Source: Flavobacteriaceae bacterium
GTDB lineage: Bacteria > Bacteroidota > Bacteroidia > Flavobacteriales > Flavobacteriaceae
Length of the DNA: 54,510 nucleotides
Direction: 5' to 3'
Assembly: GCA_029243385.1 (NCBI GenBank)
Contig: JAQWSC010000013.1
Location: forward strand, 1 to 54,510
Positions 20,117 to 28,229 of this stretch are shown piece after piece. The notes beneath the pieces were generated by a model. It saw only the letters and a program-made list of their open reading frames with translations. It was not told the origin of the DNA and made no database searches. A program made the translations under genes and the position numbers. Position 1 is the first letter of the stretch. Every line of letters starts with the position of its first letter.

Positions 20117-21163
20117 ATGATTGTATTTAAAGACCGCTTGAGTTCATTTATCGAATTAGGAAATGTATTGAGAAACCTTGAACAGGCTCCTCCTCTTCAA
20201 AACGACTCAAAGAGTGTCACTAAAATAAAAGAGGTAATACCTACCCTAAAACATCACAATGGATGGTTTATCGAAAAGGAAGTTCACAAAGCACTAAGCG
20301 CTTGGGGAAACCTTTTAACTGAAAAAAATATAAACGAGTGGCTCCAACCCTACTCGATTGCCACAAAAACACCTAAAACAGTAGGTCTTATTATGGCGGG
20401 AAACATTCCTTTGGTTGGTTTGCACGACTTATTATGTGTTTTAATTTGCGGACATCGCGCATTGATTAAGCTATCATCAAACGACGCTATACTCCTTCCT
20501 TTGCTATGTGACGTACTTATCGAAATTGAACCTTCTTTTGCAAATTACATCACCTTTACAGATTCAAAATTAGAAAACTTTGATGCTGCTATTGCTACCG
20601 GAAGTAACAATTCAGCACGATATTTTCACCATTATTTCGATGCCTATCCCAATATTATACGAAGCAATCGAAATTCAGTTGCACTACTTACAGGAAATGA
20701 ATCCGAAGAAGATTTAAAAGCGTTAGGGAGCGATATATTTGATTATTTTGGATTGGGATGTCGCAGTGTTTCCAAGTTGTATGTGCCTGAAAATTATAAT
20801 TTTGATCTGTTTTTTAACGCAATTTATTCTTTCAGCAGCATTATTGACTACTCCAAATACGCTAACAATTATGACTACAACAAAGCCGTGTATTTGATGA
20901 GTGAATTCAAACTACTAGACAATGGTTTTTTAATTCTAAAAGAAGACAAACAACTTTGTTCTCCATTAGCAACAGTATTTTACGAGTTTTATACTGATAC
21001 AAACAGCGTTAAAAAAAGCATCGAGTCCAACCAAAATGCTATTCAATGTGTGGTTTCTCAGGATCAAGAATTATCCTCTATAACGTTTGGACAAGCCCAA
21101 AGCCCCAAGCTAAATGATTATGCCGACCAAGAAGACACTGTACGTTTTTTATTAAACATCTAA
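20117..21163 (+). CDS. Acyl-CoA reductase (LuxC-like family)
   Basis: 348 residues, shorter than bioluminescence LuxC (about 480). Features: MAGNIPLVGLHDLLCVLICGHRALIKLSSND (the aldehyde-dehydrogenase-type nucleotide region), ATGSNNSARYF, and FGLGCRSVSKLYVPENY, where Cys215 is in the position of the acyl-accepting cysteine. The family reduces acyl-CoA or acyl esters to aldehyde with NADPH. No luxAB or luxDE genes are nearby, so luminescence is not suggested. It is divergent from the ferredoxin and upstream of serC; that neighbourhood recurs in flavobacteria as far as I recall, but the physiological substrate is not known. Confidence 0.88.
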   Translation: MIVFKDRLSSFIELGNVLRNLEQAPPLQNDSKSVTKIKEVIPTLKHHNGWFIEKEVHKALSAWGNLLTEKNINEWLQPYSIATKTPKTVGLIMAGNIPLVGLHDLLCVLICGHRALIKLSSNDAILLPLLCDVLIEIEPSFANYITFTDSKLENFDAAIATGSNNSARYFHHYFDAYPNIIRSNRNSVALLTGNESEEDLKALGSDIFDYFGLGCRSVSKLYVPENYNFDLFFNAIYSFSSIIDYSKYANNYDYNKAVYLMSEFKLLDNGFLILKEDKQLCSPLATVFYEFYTDTNSVKKSIESNQNAIQCVVSQDQELSSITFGQAQSPKLNDYADQEDTVRFLLNI

Positions 21164-21232
21164 TTTTTTTAACAAAAAAAAGCATTTGTATTCATTGATT
21201 TTGTTTCTTTGTAAATTGAAAAAAATAGCTGC

Positions 21233-22297
21233 ATGAAAAAACATAACTTTAGTGCTGGACCAAGCATTTTGCCTCAAGAAGTATTACAAAAAGCTTCTGA
21301 AGCTGTAGTAAATTTTAATAATCTTGATTTATCTCTGGTTGAAATTTCCCACCGAAGCAAAGATTTTATTTCCGTAATGGAAAACGCAACTTCTCTTGCT
21401 TTGGAATTATTAGGACTCGAAAACAAGGGATACAAAGCTCTTTTTCTTCAAGGAGGTGCTAGTATGCAATTTTTAATGGCAGCCTACAACTTATTGGAAA
21501 ACAAAGCCGCTTATCTCAATACGGGTACTTGGTCTGAAAAAGCAATTAAAGAAGCCAAAATATTTGGCGAAGTAGTCGAAGTTGCTTCTTCCAAAGACGC
21601 TAACTTTAATTACATTCCAAAGAACTACAGCGTTCCTTCGGATGCTGATTATTTTCACATTACTACCAACAATACAATCTTCGGAACGCAGATCAAAGAA
21701 TTGCCTGACACACATGTTCCTTTAGCGGCTGATATGAGTTCTGACATCTTTTCAAGACAAATTGATTTTTCAAAATTTGGACTGATATACGCCGGTGCTC
21801 AAAAAAATATGGGACCTGCTGGAACAACATTGGTCGTAGTCAAAGAAGAACTGCTTGGAAAAGTATCCAGAGCCATTCCCTCCATGCTTAACTATCAAAT
21901 CATGGCAGACAAAGAGAGTATGTTTAACACACCTCCTGTCTTTGCAGTGTACACTTCAATGCTAACCCTTGAATGGTTAAAAGAGTTGGGAGGAATCAGT
22001 GCCATTGAAAAAATGAATAATGCCAAATCCCAATTGATTTATAACGAAATTGATCGCAATCCCCTTTTCAAAGGGTTTGCAGCATTTGAAGACCGAAGCA
22101 CCATGAGTGTTACTTTTAATCTTTCAGATGCTACTCACAAAGATCGTTTTGACGCATTGTGTAAAGAAGGAGGCATTAATGGACTTAACGGACACCGTTC
22201 GGTGGGAGGCTACAGAGCTTCTATATACAACGCCATGCAAATTGAATCTGTTCAAGTACTTGTAGATATCATGCAAACACTTGAAAAAAATTCTTAA
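21233..22297 (+). CDS. serC: Phosphoserine aminotransferase
   Basis: 354 residues, class V aminotransferase fold. It makes phosphoserine from 3-phosphohydroxypyruvate and glutamate with PLP (serine pathway, also vitamin B6 synthesis). The start KHNFSAGPSILP is diagnostic; FLQGGASMQF binds the cofactor phosphate; YAGAQKNMGPAG carries the PLP lysine (K191). The C-terminus GLNGHRSVGGYRASIYNAM is typical. serA follows 28 bases later, so the two are co-transcribed. A TTTCTTTG element near 21204 may be the -7 box. Confidence 0.98.
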   Translation: MKKHNFSAGPSILPQEVLQKASEAVVNFNNLDLSLVEISHRSKDFISVMENATSLALELLGLENKGYKALFLQGGASMQFLMAAYNLLENKAAYLNTGTWSEKAIKEAKIFGEVVEVASSKDANFNYIPKNYSVPSDADYFHITTNNTIFGTQIKELPDTHVPLAADMSSDIFSRQIDFSKFGLIYAGAQKNMGPAGTTLVVVKEELLGKVSRAIPSMLNYQIMADKESMFNTPPVFAVYTSMLTLEWLKELGGISAIEKMNNAKSQLIYNEIDRNPLFKGFAAFEDRSTMSVTFNLSDATHKDRFDALCKEGGINGLNGHRSVGGYRASIYNAMQIESVQVLVDIMQTLEKNS

Positions 22298-22325
22298 ATA
22301 AAAACATAACTAACAACAATACACT

Positions 22326-23276
22326 ATGAATATTTTAGCAAACGATGGTATTTCTCAAAGCGGAATTGATGCTTTAACACAAGCCGGTTTTAACGTAAGT
22401 ACAACCACAGTTGCGCAAGAGCAATTAATGGATCACATCAATTCTGAAAACATCGTTGTATTGCTTGTACGAAGTGCTACCACTGTCAGAAAAGATCTCA
22501 TTGACAGTTGCCCTAATTTAAAAATCATTGGTCGTGGTGGTGTTGGTATGGATAATATTGATGTAGATTATGCTCGTGAAAAAGGACTTCATGTAATCAA
22601 TACTCCAGCTGCTTCTTCTGCTTCAGTAGCAGAATTGGTCTTTGCTCACCTTTACGGGTCGGTTCGTTTTTTACACGATTCCAACCGAAATATGCCTTTG
22701 GAAGGGGACAGCAACTTTAAAAAATTAAAAAAATCATACGGTGGTGGTGTTGAACTTCGGGGAAAAACAATGGGAATCATTGGTTTTGGTCGTATTGGTC
22801 AAGAAACTGCTAAAATAGCTTTAGGAGTAGGTATGAAAGTGGTTGCTTATGACAAGTTCATGGAAGAAGCAACGGTTACGGTTCCGTTTTTTGATGGAAG
22901 AACTATTGATTTTTCTATACAAATAGCTTCTTTTGAAGAAGTACTTCAGTCATCTGATTTTATCAGTTTACACGTTCCCGCTCAAAAAGAGTACGTTATT
23001 GGGAAAAAAGAATTCGATAGCATGAAGCAAGGCGCAGGACTAATCAACGCTGCCCGAGGCGGTGTAATTGACGAAGTAGCATTGGTGGAAGCGCTTGATA
23101 GTGGCAAACTATCTTTTGCGGCTTTGGATACCTTTGAAAACGAGCCCAAACCCGAAATGAAATTGCTCATGCATCCTAATATTTCTTTAACCCCTCATAT
23201 TGGTGCGGCTACTGGTGAAGCGCAAGATCGTATAGGAACAGAATTGGCAGAACAAATCGCTAGTATTTTATCCTAA
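22326..23276 (+). CDS. serA: D-3-phosphoglycerate dehydrogenase (short form)
   Basis: 316 residues, a D-2-hydroxyacid dehydrogenase. It oxidises 3-phosphoglycerate to 3-phosphohydroxypyruvate, the step before SerC. Seen: GRGGVGMDNIDVDYA, Rossmann GFGRIGQETAKIA, the catalytic Arg region NAARGGVIDE, and LTPHIGAATGEAQDRI with the catalytic His. It ends after the catalytic fold and has no ACT or ASB regulatory domain, so serine feedback through ACT is not expected. It directly follows serC and precedes the DUF6787-like membrane protein by five bases. Confidence 0.96.
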   Translation: MNILANDGISQSGIDALTQAGFNVSTTTVAQEQLMDHINSENIVVLLVRSATTVRKDLIDSCPNLKIIGRGGVGMDNIDVDYAREKGLHVINTPAASSASVAELVFAHLYGSVRFLHDSNRNMPLEGDSNFKKLKKSYGGGVELRGKTMGIIGFGRIGQETAKIALGVGMKVVAYDKFMEEATVTVPFFDGRTIDFSIQIASFEEVLQSSDFISLHVPAQKEYVIGKKEFDSMKQGAGLINAARGGVIDEVALVEALDSGKLSFAALDTFENEPKPEMKLLMHPNISLTPHIGAATGEAQDRIGTELAEQIASILS

Positions 23277-23281
23277 TTGAA

Positions 23282-23584
23282 ATGAAAAAATTAAAAGAAC
23301 GTTGGGGAATTACCTCCAATTTTCAAGTTCTTATTATTTTCGTTGTTTTTGGAATTACGGGTAGTACATCCGCAAAACTAGCAGGACCAATCGTCGAATT
23401 GTTAGGGATTACTGCAGAATCAGTTAGCCTTTGGTTGTATTGGCCTTTACGCATACTGATAATCTTCCCTCTATATCAAGTGCTATTGATTTTATTCGGG
23501 TTTATTTTTGGTCAATTCGCTTTTTTTTGGAATTTCGAGAAAAAAATGCTCTCCAGACTGGGTTTTAAAAAATTCCTAGACTAA
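23282..23584 (+). CDS. Small membrane protein (DUF6787-like)
   Basis: 100 residues with two hydrophobic stretches (about 14-40, VLIIFVVFGITGSTSAK; and 48-82, LYWPLRILIIFPLYQVLLILFGFIFGQ), and a charged C-terminus FWNFEKKMLSRLGF. I recognise it as a small conserved family next to serCA in flavobacteria (probably DUF6787); the function is unknown. It begins five bases after serA and is almost certainly in the same transcript. Confidence 0.7.
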   Translation: MKKLKERWGITSNFQVLIIFVVFGITGSTSAKLAGPIVELLGITAESVSLWLYWPLRILIIFPLYQVLLILFGFIFGQFAFFWNFEKKMLSRLGFKKFLD

Positions 23585-23611
23585 TTACACCAACTTTATT
23601 TGTCACAAAAA

Positions 23612-23634
23612 TAACTGCAAGTAATGGGCAGTTA
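23612..23634. terminator. Possible hairpin between convergent serA-DUF6787 and msrA
   Basis: TAACTGC and GCAGTTA form a 7-bp stem with a 9-base loop. There is no T run, so a terminator role is uncertain. Confidence 0.3.
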
Positions 23635-23640
23635 ATCGGT

Positions 23641-24171
23641 TCAATTTTTTAGTTGATTCGAGAAATTTAGTAGTAGCCTATTGATTTTTGGAGAAATTAC
23701 AGCCCTGCAATACGGTTGGTTTTTATTCAAATCGTAGTACTCATGATGCTCCATTTCTGCTTCGTAAAAAGGAGTTGCTTGTGTCACTTCGGTTACTACT
23801 GGAGCGTCAAATTCAGATGATGCATTCAATCGCTCTATAAAAGATTCTGTAAGTTTTCGCTGGCTTTCGGTGTGGTAAAACACTCCTGATCGATACTGAG
23901 AACCTACATCGCCTCCCTGTCGGTTTAAAGTCGTGGGATCGTGGGTTGCAAAAAATATTTCTAATAAAGTTTCTACAGGTATTTTGGAAGGATCAAAATC
24001 AATTTGAACACATTCGGCATGACCCGTTCTTCCAGTGCAAACCTCTCTGTAACAAGGGTTCTTAATGGTTCCGCCGATATAGCCAGAAACCACCTTGTTG
24101 ACTCCCTCCACGCGATTAAAAACAGCTTCTGTACACCAAAAGCAACCTCCTGCTAATGTAATTTTTTCCAT
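23641..24171 (-). CDS. msrA: Peptide-methionine (S)-S-oxide reductase
   Basis: 176 residues from the ATG at 24171 (an ATG at 24180 adds three residues). It repairs methionine-S-sulfoxide. The active-site GGCFWCTEAVF (Cys10) is intact, as are GYIGG, YREVCTGRTGHAE, VQIDFDP and the DPTTLNRQGGDVGSQYRSGVFY block. Cysteines 10 and 13 are close; a resolving cysteine nearer the C-terminus (QPYCRAVI) may act as the resolving residue. Cytosolic; single gene, convergent with the DUF6787-like gene. Confidence 0.97.
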   Translation of the reverse strand: MEKITLAGGCFWCTEAVFNRVEGVNKVVSGYIGGTIKNPCYREVCTGRTGHAECVQIDFDPSKIPVETLLEIFFATHDPTTLNRQGGDVGSQYRSGVFYHTESQRKLTESFIERLNASSEFDAPVVTEVTQATPFYEAEMEHHEYYDLNKNQPYCRAVISPKINRLLLNFSNQLKN

Positions 24172-24307
24172 GCAATACAAACTTTAATTTATGCAAATTA
24201 AAGAAAAAATGATGGGAATACGATTCATTAACATTGGCTATTTATTCTCAACAAAATTGAGGTTAAAGATTGTGGATTTGAATAAAAAAAGAATTAATTT
24301 TAGCCTC

Positions 24308-24976
24308 ATGATTGAAGCAAGTCATATAGTAAAAAGTTACGGCTCTTTGAACGTAATCAAAGATTTGTCGCTTGCTGTTAAAAAGGGAGAAATAGTTGCT
24401 ATTGTGGGACCTTCGGGAGCTGGAAAAACTACCTTGTTGCATATTTTAAGCACACTAGACACCCCAGATAGATCCTCAAAAACTAGTATTGTTTTGAATG
24501 GAACCGACATAACCCAGCTTTCTGACAAGCAAATGGCTCGATTTCGAAACGAAGAGATTGGATTTATTTTTCAATTTCACCAATTACTTCCTGAATTTAC
24601 AGCCCTTGAAAATGTTTGTATTCCTGGATATATTCAAGGAGATACTGACCGAAATATTGAAAAAGAAGCCTTGGAGTTGCTTTCCCTTTTGGGGCTTGAA
24701 AACAGAGTCCACCACAAACCCGGTGAACTTTCTGGAGGCGAGCAACAGCGAGTAGCAGTCGCTAGAGCGCTTATCAACAAACCTTCTTTACTATTTGCCG
24801 ATGAGCCAAGTGGCAATTTGGACTCCGAATCGGCAGAAACATTACACGACTTGTTTTTTGATTTAAGAGACCGGCTAGGGCTTACAATCATTATTGTAAC
24901 TCACAATCCTAAATTAGCCGCTAGAGCAGATCGAAAAATTACTATGATTGATGGGCACTGGAGCAATGAATCGTAA
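24308..24976 (+). CDS. lolD: ABC transporter ATP-binding protein, LolD-like
   Basis: 222 residues from ATG 24308; the frame is open back to 24191 but the family N-terminus (MIEASHIVKSYG) starts here. Walker A GPSGAGKTT at 34-42, signature LSGGEQQRVAVARAL, Walker B LLFADEPSGNLD, and the LolD/MacB subtype features LTIIIVTHNPKLAARADR. LolD works with the membrane proteins LolC/E to release lipoproteins from the inner membrane; a MacB-like role is an alternative. No permease gene is adjacent. Its last 11 bases overlap the next gene. Confidence 0.85.
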   Translation: MIEASHIVKSYGSLNVIKDLSLAVKKGEIVAIVGPSGAGKTTLLHILSTLDTPDRSSKTSIVLNGTDITQLSDKQMARFRNEEIGFIFQFHQLLPEFTALENVCIPGYIQGDTDRNIEKEALELLSLLGLENRVHHKPGELSGGEQQRVAVARALINKPSLLFADEPSGNLDSESAETLHDLFFDLRDRLGLTIIIVTHNPKLAARADRKITMIDGHWSNES

Positions 24977-25730
24977 GGAATTGAAAGACTTTTTAGACCA
25001 AAAAGCACAACAATACAATCACCCTCAATTTATTACTTCTGATCCCATTCAGATACCGCACCGATTTTCTCGTAAAGAAGATATAGAAATTGCAGGATTT
25101 TTAGCTGCTACCATCGCTTGGGGCAATCGTAAAAGCATTATAAGAAGCGCCAACAACATGATGAAAGCATTGGAAAACACTCCTTTTGATTTTATCAATA
25201 ATGCTAGCGATCAAGAAATTGAGGCTCTTGATGGGATTGTTCATAGAACTTTCAACCCCATTGATTTTCGTTTTTTTGTAAAAGCACTGAAACATCTCTA
25301 CAAAAATTACAACGGACTGGAAGGTGTTTTTATGGAATCCCAACACGACTCATCGTTGCACAAAGGCATTCATAGGCTAAAACAAGTGTTCTTTGAGATT
25401 CCCCATCCCAAAAGAACGCAAAAACACTTAGCAGATCCTTACAAAGGATCGGCTGCCAAACGAATTCATATGTTTTTACGTTGGATGGTTAGAAACGATC
25501 AAAACGGAGTTGATTTTGGATTGTGGAAAGGCTTGCAGCCAGCTCAGCTGTCTTGCCCATTAGACCTGCATTCAGGCAATGTCGCGCGATCTTTGGGGTT
25601 GCTTAAACGAAAACAAAACGACCATAAGGCCGTTGTTGAACTTGATAAAGCATTAAGAGAAATGGATGCTATAGATCCTGTTAAATACGATTTTGCATTG
25701 TTCGGCTTAGGAGTTTTTGAGTCATTTTAA
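24966..25730 (+). CDS. TIGR02757/DUF2400 family protein
   Basis: 254 residues from ATG 24966, inside the end of the lolD-like gene. Family motifs are FLAATIAWGNRKSIIRSA, HRTFNPIDFRFF, KGSAAKRIHMFLRWMVR, and LSCPLDLHSGNVARSLGLLKRKQND. The second half, with its CPLDLHSGNVAR and KYDFALFGLGV segments, is reminiscent of helix-hairpin-helix DNA glycosylase folds, but no catalytic Lys/Asp pair is assured. Function is unknown. Translational coupling with lolD is suggested by the overlap, but a functional tie is unproven. Confidence 0.85.
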   Translation: MNRKELKDFLDQKAQQYNHPQFITSDPIQIPHRFSRKEDIEIAGFLAATIAWGNRKSIIRSANNMMKALENTPFDFINNASDQEIEALDGIVHRTFNPIDFRFFVKALKHLYKNYNGLEGVFMESQHDSSLHKGIHRLKQVFFEIPHPKRTQKHLADPYKGSAAKRIHMFLRWMVRNDQNGVDFGLWKGLQPAQLSCPLDLHSGNVARSLGLLKRKQNDHKAVVELDKALREMDAIDPVKYDFALFGLGVFESF

Positions 25731-25763
25731 TGCGTTTAAAACCCATATTCAAAATCAAATATG

Positions 25764-25771
25764 TATCTTTG
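25764..25771 (+). promoter_or_regulatory. -7 promoter element and leader hairpin before the dihydroorotase-like gene
   Basis: TATCTTTG matches TAnnTTTG exactly. Just downstream CAACATTT (25774-25781) and AAATGTTG (25788-25795) form an 8-bp stem with a 6-base loop at the very 5' end of the expected mRNA, 20 bases before the ATG. Confidence 0.5.
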
Positions 25772-25815
25772 CGCAACATTTATTTAAAAATGTTGACTTA
25801 GATATTCGAGTTTCG

Positions 25816-27069
25816 ATGATCATACTCATAAAAGCTGCTCAAGTCATAGATGCCAAAAATACTTTCAATGGCACACAACAAGATATTTTAATTACCGACG
25901 GAAAAATTACCAAAATTGGCAAGCAGCTTACTGCGAAAGATGCTATTGTGATAAACTTCAAAGGCCTGTGTATATCCCGAGGTTGGTTTGATAGCAGTGT
26001 TAGTTTTGGAGAACCTGGATTGGAGGAGCGCGAAACCATTTCTAATGGTCTGGAAACTGCTGCTAAAAGCGGGTTTACTCGAATTGCTCTGAATTCTAAT
26101 ACACAACCCAAACTTGACAATCACGCTCTAGTTGCTCATGTAATTTCAGAATCTAAAAAGAAGGCTACCTTCTTACACCCTATTGGTAATTTGACCCAAG
26201 CCGGTGACGACAGTCAACTTGCTGAGCTGTACGATCTCAAAAATGCAGGAGCTGTTGGTTTTGGTAATTTTAAGAAGGATATTGCTGACCCCAATTTGTT
26301 TAAAATAGCACTTCAATACTGCCAGCACATAGACGGATTGGTAGTGGCATTTCCACAAAATAGTGCGATTGCGCGTCGTGGTATCATCAACGAGGGTGTA
26401 TTAAGCACACAATTGGGAGTTCAAGGAATCCCATCATTGGCAGAAGAAATCCAAGTTGCAAGAGACTTATCACTGCTTGAATATACGGGTGGAAAATTAC
26501 ACATCCCAACCATTTCTACGCAAAAATCAATTGCGCTAATCCAACAAGCTAAGAAAAATGGTCTCAACGTAACTTGTAGCGTTGCTATCCATAATTTATG
26601 CTTTAACGAGAGTCAATTAAGTTCATTTGATACACGGTACAAAGTATTGCCTCCTCTACGAACAGAAAAAGACAGAATTGCACTTGTAAAGGGCGTTAAA
26701 AAAGGAATAATAGATTTTGTCACTTCCGATCATTGCCCTATTGATGTGGATCATAAAAAAATGGAAATTGACCACGCCGAATACGGAACCATAGGTTTGG
26801 AGTCGGCTTTTGGTGCTTTGATGAATCATTTTTCTTTGGATGAAACCATCGCTCTTCTGACCAAAGGAAAAGAACGTTTTGGTATCGAAGATTACCCTGT
26901 AGAAGTAGGTACTCCTGCAGAATTAACCTTATTTACTACTCATAAGCCCGTTCCTTTTGAGCGAAATGATATTCTGTCCGCTTCTAAAAACAGTGCTTTT
27001 TTAGGATTTCCCATGAGCGGAAGTGCTTTAGGAATTGTTTCAAAAGGAATGCTTTCTTTGAAAAAATAA
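25816..27069 (+). CDS. Dihydroorotase-like protein lacking the metal-binding HxH (probable pseudo-enzyme)
   Basis: 417 residues from ATG 25816, where the amidohydrolase N-terminal strand (MIILIKAAQVIDAKNTFNGTQQDILI) starts. The fold is that of type I dihydroorotase, the cyclase of pyrimidine synthesis: EPGLEERETISNGLETAAKSGFTRIA, GKLHIPTIST, DFVTSDHCPID, and GTIGLESAFG. But the strand that normally reads DxHxHxREPG is D59-S-S61-V-S63-F-G65-E-P-G, so both zinc-ligand histidines and the substrate Arg are replaced. A carboxylated lysine position is uncertain. This resembles the inactive PyrC-like (PyrC') subunits that scaffold aspartate transcarbamoylase in some bacteria. It may carry out a structural role with PyrB. 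An esterase gene follows one base later. Confidence 0.8.
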   Translation: MIILIKAAQVIDAKNTFNGTQQDILITDGKITKIGKQLTAKDAIVINFKGLCISRGWFDSSVSFGEPGLEERETISNGLETAAKSGFTRIALNSNTQPKLDNHALVAHVISESKKKATFLHPIGNLTQAGDDSQLAELYDLKNAGAVGFGNFKKDIADPNLFKIALQYCQHIDGLVVAFPQNSAIARRGIINEGVLSTQLGVQGIPSLAEEIQVARDLSLLEYTGGKLHIPTISTQKSIALIQQAKKNGLNVTCSVAIHNLCFNESQLSSFDTRYKVLPPLRTEKDRIALVKGVKKGIIDFVTSDHCPIDVDHKKMEIDHAEYGTIGLESAFGALMNHFSLDETIALLTKGKERFGIEDYPVEVGTPAELTLFTTHKPVPFERNDILSASKNSAFLGFPMSGSALGIVSKGMLSLKK

Positions 27070-27070
27070 C

Positions 27071-27718
27071 ATGGTATCACTCTCATTAGAACATCGTGTT
27101 CGACATCCCAAAACACCCACTGAGCAACCGCCACTTATTTTACTATTGCACGGTTATGGTAGCAATGAGGACGATTTGTTTTCCTTTGCAGATTCATTAC
27201 CAGAAAATGCAATGGTTATATCAATTAGAGCTCCCTACGCAATTCAACCAGCTGGTTATGCGTGGTATAGCATTTATTTTGATGAAGTTCGCGGAAAATG
27301 GTCTGACGACCAGCAAGCCATTCAAGCTAGAGATCGTATTGCTTCTTTGATTGATGAAATTGTTGAAACTTATCAAGTAAACGCCCAAAACATAACTTTG
27401 ATGGGATTTAGTCAAGGTGCTATTTTGAGTTATGGAATTGCGTTGACATATCCAGAAAAAGTTAAAAATGTAATCGCTATGAGCGGTTATGTGAATGAAA
27501 ACATCATAGAAGAGAAAGAATCGAGTTACGACCATCTTGACTTTTATTGTTCGCACGGAACAATGGATCAAGTAGTTTTGTTTGAATGGGCAAAACAAAT
27601 CCCTGATTATTTAAAGTCAAAGGGAGTTCAGTTTGTCTTTGAAACTTTTCCAATTGGACACGGAGTGTCTCCAAAAAACTTTTACTCATTATCGGGATGG
27701 TTATCAAACAGGCTCTAA
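27071..27718 (+). CDS. Carboxylesterase/phospholipase-like alpha/beta hydrolase
   Basis: 215 residues, cytosolic, of the phospholipase/carboxylesterase (YpfH-like) family. HGYGSNEDDL forms the oxyanion loop, GFSQG carries the nucleophile Ser, GTMDQVV the Asp, and IGHGVS the His. Members hydrolyse short acyl esters or depalmitoylate; the substrate is unknown. It starts one base after the dihydroorotase-like gene and its TAA shares bases with the stop of the convergent gene (CTAA). Confidence 0.88.
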   Translation: MVSLSLEHRVRHPKTPTEQPPLILLLHGYGSNEDDLFSFADSLPENAMVISIRAPYAIQPAGYAWYSIYFDEVRGKWSDDQQAIQARDRIASLIDEIVETYQVNAQNITLMGFSQGAILSYGIALTYPEKVKNVIAMSGYVNENIIEEKESSYDHLDFYCSHGTMDQVVLFEWAKQIPDYLKSKGVQFVFETFPIGHGVSPKNFYSLSGWLSNRL

Positions 27719-28203
27719 TTTGTTTGGTAAAACAAGGAGGAAATTAATTCGAAAGTTACTGCTGTTTCCGAAACCATTGTATAGTCAAGAAGCAACTCTC
27801 CCCATTGATTGCCATCACTAACTTCTACAATCAACCATTGATGGTTTAAAATCGAAAAGGTGTTTGTAATCCAATTATTGGGATTGGATGGAAACGAAAA
27901 AGACTGATTCCACTGATTTGATTGGGCCAACTCATTGAGCGCATTTTGAATGCTGCTTTCAACTTCAGTTGCAGAATATGAATATTGTTGGGCAGCATGT
28001 TGATTTTTAGACAACGAAAAATAAGTTGCTTTGGCATTTGTCTCCAAAAGCTGTAAAATGGAATCTTGAAGCTTTTCTATTTTAACACTTTTCGTGTTTA
28101 TTTGCTTGGATTGATATTCATAAATATTGGAATTATTAACATACAGAAAAAGGGCTAATAATGCGGTAAATATTAAGGAATAAGAAAGAACTTTCGTTTT
28201 CAT
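27715..28203 (-). CDS. Hypothetical protein with N-terminal membrane anchor
   Basis: 162 residues. An N-terminal hydrophobic segment (about 6-21, LSYSLIFTALLALFLYV) after MKTK is a signal anchor. No domain is recognised. The middle region is rich in Gln, Asn and Ser, with a weak helical heptad pattern (KIEKLQDSILQLLETN). The Trp-containing C-terminal half (NNWITNTFSILNHQWLIVEVSD) looks like a small beta domain. It follows the MBL-fold hydrolase by 26 bases on the same strand and could be co-transcribed with it. Its TAG stop overlaps the esterase's TAA by four bases. Confidence 0.6.
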   Translation of the reverse strand: MKTKVLSYSLIFTALLALFLYVNNSNIYEYQSKQINTKSVKIEKLQDSILQLLETNAKATYFSLSKNQHAAQQYSYSATEVESSIQNALNELAQSNQWNQSFSFPSNPNNWITNTFSILNHQWLIVEVSDGNQWGELLLDYTMVSETAVTFELISSLFYQTN

Positions 28204-28229
28204 CTGTTGTTGTTATTTTTGAAGATTAA

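Noticed and set aside
20117-21163. A bioluminescence (lux) operon
   Set aside because: Only a LuxC-like reductase is present; no luciferase, LuxD or LuxE gene is nearby, and the protein is shorter than LuxC.
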